Source of the DNA: an uncultured Porphyromonadaceae bacterium | GTDB taxonomy: Bacteria; Bacteroidota; Bacteroidia; Bacteroidales; Muribaculaceae | Direction of reading: 5' to 3' | Assembly: GCA_947174225.1 (NCBI GenBank) | Contig: CAMWIF010000088.1 | Location: forward strand, 1-8,968 | Length of the DNA stretch: 8,968 bases | Shown: one piece after another, positions 1 to 7,527 of the stretch | How the letters are laid out: the number at the start of each line of letters is the position of its first letter | How positions within the stretch are numbered: the first letter of the stretch is position 1 | Program-made: the position numbers and the translations under genes | The notes under the pieces: generated by a model | What the model was told of the DNA's origin: nothing | Databases searched by the model: none | The model's input: the letters and a program-made list of their open reading frames with translations, nothing else

Positions 1-2310
1 TTCTTCTTGGGTGAGAATCCTGTACCTGATGCGCGTGAGGCGCAGCAGTTTGTCGGCTCGGAGGCAGCCATAGTGTCAGACCGTGAGATAGCTGGGTATA
101 CACGAATACGCGGAGGCTGGAACAATGGACGAGCTTATACTGTATACTTCCATCTTATATCAGATACCCCTTTTGCTGAGACTGCCACGTGGAAAGGGGA
201 TTCCATAACGCTTGATAATGCTCAGTTTGATTCCGGCAAGAAAACCGGTGCATTAGTTCAGTTCGATTCGGGAGAGTTACCTGTCAATCTTACAGTCGGA
301 ATATCCTTCCTAAGTGAACGTAAAGCACGCGAAAATGCTTTAAGCGAGTCGCAAGGTCGTGATTTTAATAAGGTACTTGCCGATTGCCGTGCCGAATGGG
401 AAAAGTTATTAAATCGAATTACGGTTGACCCCTCTACGTCGGAGAAGTACAAGAGAATGTTCTATACAGGTCTGTACCACACTATGCTAATGCCTGTTGA
501 CCGAAGCGGAGAGAATCCTCTGTGGACTGACCCGGTGCCATATTACGATGATTTCTATGCCATCTGGGACACCTACCGTACATCCACACCTCTCATTACT
601 CTGATTGCTCCCGACCGTCAGCGCGATATGGTTAACTCCCTTATAAATATCGGTAAACGTGACGGGTTTATGCCCGATGCACGGAGCGGTAACGCTAACG
701 GTCGCACACAGGGAGGCTCTAACGCTGAGATAGTGATAGCTGATGCTTTCGTGAAGGGTCTTGATGGTATAGACTATGAAGAGGGACTTAAAGCTATGCT
801 AAAGGATGCCACGCAATCTCCGGGCGCAAACCACGAAGCAGAAGGTAGGGGCGGTCTTGAGGAATACCTCAATTTGGGTTATATCCCCTACGGCATTCCG
901 AGAGCCGGTAATCGAACTGTGGAATATTCCTATTGCGACTATGCCATATATCTTGTGGCAAAAGGTCTTGGTAAGGAGGAATTGGCGAAGAAATACCTAA
1001 AGCAGTCGAGCAACTGGAAAAATCTTTGGCGCAAGGATTACGAGTATGACGGTGTTAAGGGCTTCATTATGCCTCGCGATGAGAAAGGGGAGTGGCTTGA
1101 CAGTATCGTTTATGGACATTCCGAGCGACTGAAACCCACTTTCGTCTATACTCCGGTGACATTTGAAGGTCCCTGGTATACCCCTTGGTGGGATATGTTT
1201 TTCTATGAGGCATCTTCCTGGGAGTATTCTCTGAGTGTGCCTCACGATGTGGAGGGTCTGATAGAACTTTGTGGAGGTCCTGAAGCTTTTGAAGCTCGTC
1301 TTGATAAGTTCTTCGATAAGGGTTACTTCAATGTAAACAATGAGCCTTCGTTCCTCAGCCCGTGTCTTTATCATTGGATTAATCGTCCTGACAAGACAGG
1401 AAAGCGTGTGCACGATATTATTGCTGCCAATTATAGCGATACCCCCAACGGCTTGCCCGGAAATGATGATTCGGGAGCGATGTCATCTTGGCTTGCTTTC
1501 CATATGAGCGGTCTGTATCCTAACGCCGGACAGGATTATTATCTTATCCATACCCCTTTGCTTAAATCCATTACTTTCCACCTTGCTAACGGAAAAGACT
1601 TCACGGTTAGATGTGACGGAGAGCCGGGAGCTGACGCAGTGATAGAGCGAATCACTCTTAACGGTAAACCATTCTCCGGTTATCGCCTCAGTCATAAAGA
1701 TCTTATGGAAGGTGGCGAGCTGCTTCTTCATTTAAGGGATGATTGTGACGATGCATTTGCCGCTGCCGAATCGGCTATAAATAAAGGTCAGATAAAGGGT
1801 AGAGCTGAAAATAAACAAGGGCGTAAGGTAGTAAAGGGTAAAGAATTAGGTAAAGTTAGGTTCGTTTACAAACTTCATGGCCAGACGCGGAGATATGATG
1901 TCGCTTACCGTATAGTGCCGGGGGGCTTGCAAGCGGAATGGGGTATAGAGCGCAACGGTAAATGGCAAAGCGGAATATATCGGATGTCACGCAAAGCTTT
2001 GGATAATGGCAAGGCTCTAAGTTTCCTACAACCTGTCGATGGTGATTTCGTAGAATTAAACGATAACGAAGTATGGGGAATACTCCCAATGCAACTTCTT
2101 CAAGCTGCCAAGCGTGGTGAGGAGATAGAATTCAACAATACTCGCTGGAGTGTGGTTAACAATGCCACCACTTCAGCAGACGGTCAAATTCGCTTAATGG
2201 ACTTAAACGAAGGTGCCGAAATGCTTATTCTTGACCGTGAGGATCTACCCTTAATTCTTGAAATGAAAAACAATCCTTTGGAAATTAACTGGACAATCGA
2301 GATGAAATAA
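1..2310 (+). CDS. GH92 family exo-alpha-mannosidase with extra C-terminal domain, 5' end missing
   Basis: The frame is open from base 1, so the gene begins upstream; 769 residues are visible and it ends with TAA. GH92 enzymes are Ca2+-dependent, inverting exo-alpha-mannosidases acting in the periplasm or at the cell surface. Numbering from the first visible codon, family signatures are the end of the N-terminal beta-sandwich (RGGWNNGR, then YTVYFHL), FYTGLYHTML, WDTYR (189-193), GGSNAEIVIADAFVKG, EASSWEY (Glu403, which I take as the catalytic acid), VPHDVEGL, NNEPS (Glu448) and GNDDSGAMSSW (Asp489/Asp490, expected general base and Ca2+ region). Roughly 150-170 N-terminal residues, including the signal peptide, should lie outside the window. 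The catalytic part ends near residue 580. A Lys-rich linker (about 590-617) leads to a domain of about 150 residues that is not part of the usual GH92 fold. Rare Arg and Leu codons are commoner here than in the downstream genes. Family assignment is firm; linkage specificity cannot be read. Confidence 0.93.
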   Translation, partial: FFLGENPVPDAREAQQFVGSEAAIVSDREIAGYTRIRGGWNNGRAYTVYFHLISDTPFAETATWKGDSITLDNAQFDSGKKTGALVQFDSGELPVNLTVGISFLSERKARENALSESQGRDFNKVLADCRAEWEKLLNRITVDPSTSEKYKRMFYTGLYHTMLMPVDRSGENPLWTDPVPYYDDFYAIWDTYRTSTPLITLIAPDRQRDMVNSLINIGKRDGFMPDARSGNANGRTQGGSNAEIVIADAFVKGLDGIDYEEGLKAMLKDATQSPGANHEAEGRGGLEEYLNLGYIPYGIPRAGNRTVEYSYCDYAIYLVAKGLGKEELAKKYLKQSSNWKNLWRKDYEYDGVKGFIMPRDEKGEWLDSIVYGHSERLKPTFVYTPVTFEGPWYTPWWDMFFYEASSWEYSLSVPHDVEGLIELCGGPEAFEARLDKFFDKGYFNVNNEPSFLSPCLYHWINRPDKTGKRVHDIIAANYSDTPNGLPGNDDSGAMSSWLAFHMSGLYPNAGQDYYLIHTPLLKSITFHLANGKDFTVRCDGEPGADAVIERITLNGKPFSGYRLSHKDLMEGGELLLHLRDDCDDAFAAAESAINKGQIKGRAENKQGRKVVKGKELGKVRFVYKLHGQTRRYDVAYRIVPGGLQAEWGIERNGKWQSGIYRMSRKALDNGKALSFLQPVDGDFVELNDNEVWGILPMQLLQAAKRGEEIEFNNTRWSVVNNATTSADGQIRLMDLNEGAEMLILDREDLPLILEMKNNPLEINWTIEMK

Positions 2311-2370
2311 TCTCACTGGATCCGGATTAACATTGTGAATGAAAAATAAATAAATTTTTAATAAAAAATA

Positions 2371-2402
2371 TTTGCAAAGCTGAAAGTTTAATTCTAAATT
2401 TG
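2371..2402 (+). promoter_or_regulatory. Bacteroidota-type promoter of the susC operon
   Basis: A TTTG at 2371-2374 is followed after 20 nt by TAAATTTG at 2395-2402. This matches the known Bacteroides housekeeping promoter (-33 TTTG, -7 TAnnTTTG) in both boxes and in spacing. Transcription would begin a few bases after 2402, leaving a leader of about 190 nt before the susC ATG at 2597. The region just upstream (2341-2370) is very A/T-rich. The -33 box lies inside the 8-bp palindrome TTTGCAAA (2371-2378), and TTTGCA recurs at 2399-2404 over the -7 box, so a regulator could bind here; that last point is speculation. The position right after the GH92 stop suggests susC-susD has its own promoter. 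Confidence 0.75.
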
Positions 2403-2464
2403 CAGTCCCATTAAAAACTCATTTTTAAGTAGAACCATTAAGCATAGATATCAACTTTATTAAT

Positions 2465-2508
2465 GAGAACGATTTACTCTCACTGCGCTGTGGAGTGAAA
2501 ACGATTTA
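2465..2508 (+). repeat. 12-bp direct repeat in the susC leader
   Basis: GAGAACGATTTA (2465-2476) and GAAAACGATTTA (2497-2508) match at 11 of 12 positions. Their starts are 32 bp apart, about three helical turns, so both copies would face the same side of the DNA. The repeat is downstream of the predicted transcription start. It could be an operator for a dimeric regulator or an RNA element, or it could be chance in A/T-rich DNA. No family-specific consensus is recognised. Confidence 0.4.
2473..2500 (+). other. Imperfect stem-loop in the susC 5' leader
   Basis: TTT-ACTC-T-CAC (2473-2483) can pair with GTG-GAGT-G-AAA (2490-2500), with one bulged base on each side and a TGCGCT loop (2484-2489). 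This gives ten base pairs. It lies between the two copies of the GA(G/A)AACGATTTA repeat and overlaps both. It has no U-tract, so it is not a standard intrinsic terminator. It could affect stability or regulation of the susC mRNA, but the evidence is the pairing alone. Confidence 0.3.
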
Positions 2509-2596
2509 TAATCCGTCATATCTTACCCTATGGTTTTTATGTGCGGAAATCTTGATAACGACTGAACAATTAAACTAAAAACTTAAAACTGACCTA

Positions 2597-5500
2597 ATGA
2601 AAGTTTTTCCTTCTATGACAAACTGCAGGCTTCGCCTCGGACAAAGGGATGTCGTGAGAATCCTACTTCCGATGCTGATGCTTCTTGCCTCTATTCCGGG
2701 TTTCGCCCAAGGCAAGTGGGTGTCGGGAACAGTCACCGACACTGATGGAGAACCTCTGATCGGCGTGACCGTAAGAATCGAAGGCTCAAGTGTGGGCACC
2801 GCTACTGACATTGACGGTAAATACCGTCTTGACGGAGCACTCGGTAAAGAGCTGTCTTTCTCCTATGTGGGCTATGCCACTCAGAAAATCAAAGCTGACA
2901 AGGCTATTATTGATGTTGTGTTAAAAGCTGACGATGCTCTTCTTGATGAAGTGGTGGTTGTAGGTTACGGCACAATGAAACGTAAAGACCTTACCGGCTC
3001 TATCACAACTGTTAACTCAAAAGACCTTAACGTAGGTGCCTACACCGATCCGGGTCAGCTCCTCCAGGGTAAGGTTCCCGGTCTGGTAGTTGTTCAGAAC
3101 TCCGACCCTAACGGTGGCGTGAACTCACTGACACTCCGTGGCGCTTCCACACTTAACGGCTCAACCGAACCTCTTTATGTGGTTGACGGTATTCCCGGTG
3201 TAAACCTTAACCTTATTCCTCCGAGTGAGATTGAGAGTATTGATGTGCTTCGCGATGCTTCTGCTACAGCTATTTACGGTTCTAAGGCAGCCAACGGCGT
3301 TATCATCGTGACCACTAAACGTGGTGCTGACGGTCCTGCCCGTGTAACTTATTCAGGTTATGTGTCTTGGGAAAAGATTGCCAATGACCACAAGATGATG
3401 ACCGCAGACCAGCTCCGTGCTTATGCAGAGGAGAATGGTATCAATATCCCTAACGATAGGGAAGAAGATACTAATTGGGCTAAAGAGGTGCAGCGTACCG
3501 GTTTCGCTACAAACCACGACTTGGCTATCTCCGGTGGTAATAAGACTACTACTTATAATGTTTCTGTCAATTATATCAAGCGCGACGGTATCATCAAAGG
3601 TGTAGGTAATAACCTCTTTACCGGTCGTTCATATATTGAGACCAAGACTCTCAAGGAGCGTCTTACCCTTGGTGTCGGTATCAACGGGAACATCCGTAAG
3701 GAATGGGGTGTGCCTCGTGGTATAGAGGGTGGCTCAGTTTATGAGGGTATGTATTATTATTCACCTCTTGTTCCGGCTACAAATGAGGATGGTACCTGGT
3801 ATGCGGATAAAACTATCTCGCAGAACTACAATCCCCTTTCACTTATCTATGAGAACCGCTCGATGGCTACTTTCAAGCGTCTCCAGTTTACAGGTAAGGC
3901 ATCTTTGAAGATTATCGAGGGTCTTCTTCTTAACGGTAACTTCTCATATGAAACTCAGAACTATCATTATAAGGCTTATACCTCTACACAGTCACAAAAC
4001 AATACTCGCCACGGTGAGGCAGAGCGTAAGGTGACTGATGACTGGGCAAAACTTATGGAGATCTACGCCAACTATGATAAGGAGTTTAACGAGAACAATA
4101 AGCTTGCGCTTATGGCAGGTTACTCTTGGGAGGAGCACAAGAATGGCGATGGTTTCGGTGCAAAGGGCTACAACTTCTATGACGATGCACTTGGCTGGAA
4201 CAATATCGGTATGGCAAATAGCTGGGATGCCGATCCTGTGTGGGGTCAGCTTGAAAGCCATACAAAGATGATCTCTTTCTATGGCCGTGTCAACTACTCT
4301 TTGATGTCGAAATATCTCCTTCAGGCTGCTATTCGTCGTGACGGTGCTTCTACTTTCGGTTCAAACAACAAGTGGGCAACTTTCCCCTCTGCTTCTGTGG
4401 CATGGAGAATCTCTCAGGAGAATTTCTTAAAGGATAATACCGTGCTTACCGATCTTAAACTTCGTGTAGGTTGGGGTCAGAGTGGTAATGCTCAGGGTTT
4501 CGATATTTATACAGCCCGTTTCTTCTATGACGCCGCAAAACGTTTCGACTATGTGGATCCCGTTACTGGAGCAGTTACCTCTTATAAGGGTCTGACCGCT
4601 GCGCGTAATGTAAACGATAACCTCAAGTGGGAGACCACCACTATGCTTAACCTCGGTCTTGACTTCTCATTCCTTAACGGCCGCATCGGTGGTACTATCG
4701 AATACTATAACAAGGATACCAAAGATATGATTTGGGATTATCCTGTGTCGGTGGCTCAGTATCCGGTCAACACAATGACAGCCAATGTCGGTAAGATGCG
4801 TAACCGTGGCGTCGAGTTGATGATTCAGGCGTTCCCGATTCAGACTCGCGACTTTACTTGGAACACATCTCTTAACTTCTCTCACAACGACAATAAGGTT
4901 GTAAGCGTTTCAAACAGCGAATTTAATGCAGGTGTCCTCAACCGTTATGATCCCCATCTTCCCGGTCTTTCACAGGGATGTAATACTCAACGTATCGTAG
5001 AGGGTAAGCCTATCGGTTCATTCTATCTTTGGGATTGGGCTGGCTATAACGATCAGGGTATCTCTACCTTCTACCGTTATGACGGACAGGGTAACCACAT
5101 TCTTGATGAGAACGGTAATCCTGAGACAACAATGGATCCGGGAGAGGATGACCGCATATATATGGGCAATGCACAGCCTAAGCTGACCATGGGTTGGGAT
5201 AATAAACTCAGCTATAAGAACTGGGATCTCAATATCTTCTTCACAGGTGTATTCGGTCAGAAGATTTTCAATGAGCCTCACGCTTATTTCTCATATGTGG
5301 CTTCAATCTCTCAGGGTAAGAATGTGATGGCATCTGTTATCAAGGATCAGCTTCCTACTGACGGCCTTGCCCACTATCCATCTCAGCGTTATCTGGAAGA
5401 CGGCAGCTACTTCAAGCTTGCTTCGTTGACCCTCGGCTATACATTCCGTAACTGTTTCAACGGCTGGTTGAATGACATCCGTCTTTATGTATCAGCTAAC

Positions 5501-5638
5501 AACGTCTTCACAATCACCAAGTATTCAGGTCGTGACCCTGAGATTAACCTCGGTGGCCTTGATCCGGGTCATGATACCCGCAGCGACCATTATCCGCGTA
5601 CCCGTCAGATTCTTGTGGGCGCTACAATCAACTTCTAA
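2597..5638 (+). CDS. SusC/RagA-like TonB-dependent outer membrane glycan transporter
   Basis: This complete 1013-residue protein is a normal-length SusC homologue: an outer membrane beta-barrel that imports oligosaccharides into the periplasm using TonB-ExbBD energy, with a SusD lipoprotein as lid. Residues 1-37 form a signal peptide with likely cleavage in GFA|QGK. Residues about 42-112 are a carboxypeptidase-regulatory-like beta-sandwich (GTVTDTDGEPLIGVTV). DEVVVVGYGTMKRKDLTGSI (117-136) is the TonB-box and plug start typical of SusC. VVDGIPG and IESIDVLRDASATAIYGS (212-229), followed by AANGVIIVTTKRG, complete the plug. The barrel runs to the end and closes with a terminal Phe (GATINF). 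No STN domain precedes the first domain, so direct ECF-sigma/anti-sigma signalling through this protein is unlikely. The start at 2597 gives a long n-region; ATG at 2615 is a possible alternative. No Shine-Dalgarno is present. susD follows after 24 bases. The substrate cannot be read from the sequence. Confidence 0.96.
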   Translation: MKVFPSMTNCRLRLGQRDVVRILLPMLMLLASIPGFAQGKWVSGTVTDTDGEPLIGVTVRIEGSSVGTATDIDGKYRLDGALGKELSFSYVGYATQKIKADKAIIDVVLKADDALLDEVVVVGYGTMKRKDLTGSITTVNSKDLNVGAYTDPGQLLQGKVPGLVVVQNSDPNGGVNSLTLRGASTLNGSTEPLYVVDGIPGVNLNLIPPSEIESIDVLRDASATAIYGSKAANGVIIVTTKRGADGPARVTYSGYVSWEKIANDHKMMTADQLRAYAEENGINIPNDREEDTNWAKEVQRTGFATNHDLAISGGNKTTTYNVSVNYIKRDGIIKGVGNNLFTGRSYIETKTLKERLTLGVGINGNIRKEWGVPRGIEGGSVYEGMYYYSPLVPATNEDGTWYADKTISQNYNPLSLIYENRSMATFKRLQFTGKASLKIIEGLLLNGNFSYETQNYHYKAYTSTQSQNNTRHGEAERKVTDDWAKLMEIYANYDKEFNENNKLALMAGYSWEEHKNGDGFGAKGYNFYDDALGWNNIGMANSWDADPVWGQLESHTKMISFYGRVNYSLMSKYLLQAAIRRDGASTFGSNNKWATFPSASVAWRISQENFLKDNTVLTDLKLRVGWGQSGNAQGFDIYTARFFYDAAKRFDYVDPVTGAVTSYKGLTAARNVNDNLKWETTTMLNLGLDFSFLNGRIGGTIEYYNKDTKDMIWDYPVSVAQYPVNTMTANVGKMRNRGVELMIQAFPIQTRDFTWNTSLNFSHNDNKVVSVSNSEFNAGVLNRYDPHLPGLSQGCNTQRIVEGKPIGSFYLWDWAGYNDQGISTFYRYDGQGNHILDENGNPETTMDPGEDDRIYMGNAQPKLTMGWDNKLSYKNWDLNIFFTGVFGQKIFNEPHAYFSYVASISQGKNVMASVIKDQLPTDGLAHYPSQRYLEDGSYFKLASLTLGYTFRNCFNGWLNDIRLYVSANNVFTITKYSGRDPEINLGGLDPGHDTRSDHYPRTRQILVGATINF

Positions 5639-5662
5639 TCTCTCAAACTCGAATAGTTGAAA

Positions 5663-7411
5663 ATGAAATCATATTTAAAATTACTTTCACTCGGTGCTAT
5701 GATGGCAGGTATGGGATTGACCTCCTGTACCAACCTTGATACCGATCTGAATACAAGATATACCGAATTGCCCGATAATCCCATTGCGGTGGAGGGTGAA
5801 TTCAATGCCTGCTATCTCTACCTCCACGGCTGGTTTGGTCGCGACTTTAATGAAGGTGTGGTTAATCAGGGTGACGAGGTTATGGGCTGTTGCTATGGAG
5901 TAGGTAACTATTTCGATGATGGCCGATATCTGGACGGTTCTATCCATGACCTTGATTTGGATAATTGGCGCACACGTATTATTGAGGGTTGTATGTCAGG
6001 TGTCAGCTACACCAACACTAAAATCAGGGCTTACGGTGGTCCGGATATGAACGACCCGGTTGTGGCTCCTTTGCGTGCTATCCGTGCATATTACACTTTC
6101 TGGATGATGGAGCTTTACGGGGATGCACCTATAATGTATCGTCCTCTCGAAGAGGGTGAGCCTATCGACCGCTCTCCGCGTGCAGAGGTGGCAAAGTGGC
6201 TTGAAAGCGAACTTCTCGAAATCCTTGGTCAGGAGGATGCCCTTAGCAAGGCAAATGACCTCTCTACTTATGGCAAACCCAACTATTGGATGGCTGCCGC
6301 TCTCCTTGCCAAGATATATCTCAACTGGGGTGTGTATACTCACGACATTACCACAGTCACTAACGATACTCCTAACGAGAAGCTCAATGACTGTGTGAAA
6401 TGGTGTGACGAGATTATCAATTCCGGTCTGTTTGAGGTTGGACAAGGCTATCGTCAGAAGTTCTATCCCGATAATGGCGTACATATCAAAGATTTTATCT
6501 ACGCTCTCAACGTTGACCCCGCTACTCAGGGTGACGGCACAACTACTTGGTATCGCTGGTTTGGCTTTAAGAAGGATGGTCTTTGTGTGCCTTACACCCT
6601 TGGCTGGAAGAACGATAAGTCGCTTGCCGGTCAGACTGTCCTGACCAAAGAGGCTGTTGATCGCTTCAATCTCCCCGGAGATGAACGTAACAAGATTATC
6701 CTTAAAGGTCCCCAGTGTACTTTCGATGCCAATTATGAGCAGACAGATATACCGGTTTATATCTATTCTGTGCCCGGTAATGAGAAGACTTTGGTAGGTC
6801 AGCTTACCTATCACGAGGATTTCGACTTTGACGATGCCTCAATCTATTCACTTGGTGATGAAGCATTGCCTAAAGCTAACAAAACTAATATAGCAAACGG
6901 TACAGCTCTCCTTAATATCCAGAAGGGTGCCCGCTGCTTCAAATATCCTCCGCGTGAAGAGGACTATTCTATCTGGAATCGTCAGCAAGCAAATGACTCT
7001 CCGATCTTCCGCTTTGCCGATATTCTCTTAATGAAGGCTGAGTGCATTATGCGCGGTGCTACTCCTACTTTGGGTGCAACCGTCAATGAGCTTGTCAATG
7101 TGGTTCGTCGCTGCTCAAATGCTCCTGAGGTGACAGGTGCCTTCACTATTCAGGATCTTATGGACGAGCGTTCACGTGAGTTCATCCTTGAGCCTTGGCG
7201 TAGAAACGACCTTATCCGTTGCGGAATGTTTGAGAACGATTGGGGTCAGAAGAACCGTTATAAGGTTTGGGACAACGAGGATCATACCGAATTCCATTGG
7301 GTAGAGCGTGATGGCGTGAAAGATCCTAACCGTCGCTTGATGCCTATCCATCGTGGTATCCTTGAGACCAACCTTAACTGGAAACAGAATCCTGGTTATG
7401 CCGGTTTCTGA
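5663..7411 (+). CDS. SusD/RagB-like surface glycan-binding lipoprotein
   Basis: SusD proteins bind glycan at the cell surface and close over the SusC barrel. I choose ATG at 5663 (582 residues), because it directly precedes a standard lipoprotein signal: MKSYLKLLSL, a hydrophobic stretch, then LTSC with Cys22 as the lipidated residue. An in-frame TTG lies two codons upstream but is less likely. RAIRAYYTFWMMELYGDAP (139-156) is the characteristic SusD helical segment. RFADILLMKAE (450-460) and RSREFILEPWRRNDLIR (503-519) are C-terminal SusD/RagB signatures. The helical TPR-like core is implied by AAALLAKIYLNWG (211-223). The protein has several cysteines, including a vicinal pair at 76-77. It lies 24 bases after susC and is almost certainly cotranscribed with it. 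Translation ends with a tandem stop, TGA then TAA. Codon choice resembles susC and suggests strong expression. Confidence 0.96.
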   Translation: MKSYLKLLSLGAMMAGMGLTSCTNLDTDLNTRYTELPDNPIAVEGEFNACYLYLHGWFGRDFNEGVVNQGDEVMGCCYGVGNYFDDGRYLDGSIHDLDLDNWRTRIIEGCMSGVSYTNTKIRAYGGPDMNDPVVAPLRAIRAYYTFWMMELYGDAPIMYRPLEEGEPIDRSPRAEVAKWLESELLEILGQEDALSKANDLSTYGKPNYWMAAALLAKIYLNWGVYTHDITTVTNDTPNEKLNDCVKWCDEIINSGLFEVGQGYRQKFYPDNGVHIKDFIYALNVDPATQGDGTTTWYRWFGFKKDGLCVPYTLGWKNDKSLAGQTVLTKEAVDRFNLPGDERNKIILKGPQCTFDANYEQTDIPVYIYSVPGNEKTLVGQLTYHEDFDFDDASIYSLGDEALPKANKTNIANGTALLNIQKGARCFKYPPREEDYSIWNRQQANDSPIFRFADILLMKAECIMRGATPTLGATVNELVNVVRRCSNAPEVTGAFTIQDLMDERSREFILEPWRRNDLIRCGMFENDWGQKNRYKVWDNEDHTEFHWVERDGVKDPNRRLMPIHRGILETNLNWKQNPGYAGF

Positions 7412-7448
7412 TAAGAATCAGAGTTGGCTTAATATAGCTTGATAAAAC

Positions 7449-7481
7449 TCTTACGGCAGATTCTTGTAATCTGCCGTAAGA
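7449..7481 (+). terminator. Perfect 14-bp hairpin after susD, possible partial terminator or processing site
   Basis: TCTTACGGCAGATT (7449-7462) is the exact reverse complement of AATCTGCCGTAAGA (7468-7481), with a 5-nt loop, CTTGT. It is the strongest inverted repeat I found and begins 37 bases after the susD stop codon. On the + strand it is followed by an A-rich stretch, not a T-run, so it is not a canonical intrinsic terminator for susD. On the - strand it is followed by AGTTTTATC, a weak T-run, but no convergent gene is seen here. In its setting it could stabilise the susC-susD message, mark a processing site, or reduce expression of the next gene. Confidence 0.55.
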
Positions 7482-7527
7482 AACAAAACTAAACATATCT
7501 AAATCCATATTATCTAACCTTTAAATT

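Noticed and set aside
7..9. TTG at position 7 as the start of the GH92 gene
   Set aside because: The frame is open to base 1, and GH92 proteins have a further N-terminal region and signal peptide that are missing here, so the gene is cut by the window edge.
2320..2327. ATCCGGAT palindrome just after the GH92 stop, as a terminator
   Set aside because: It is an 8-bp palindrome with no loop, so it cannot form a useful RNA hairpin. No clear intrinsic terminator for GH92 was found before the susC promoter.
2311..2800. A DonS-like antisense small RNA near the susC start
   Set aside because: I looked for the reverse-complement promoter form (CAAAnnTA with CAAA about 20 nt further on) and found no convincing match.
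5657..5662. TTG at 5657 as the susD start
   Set aside because: The ATG at 5663, two codons later, gives a normal lipoprotein signal start, and ATG is far more common.
5996..6814. A 272-codon open frame on the minus strand inside susD
   Set aside because: It lies wholly antisense to a clear SusD gene. Its translation shows no domain or signal, and long antisense frames arise easily from the biased codon use of susD.
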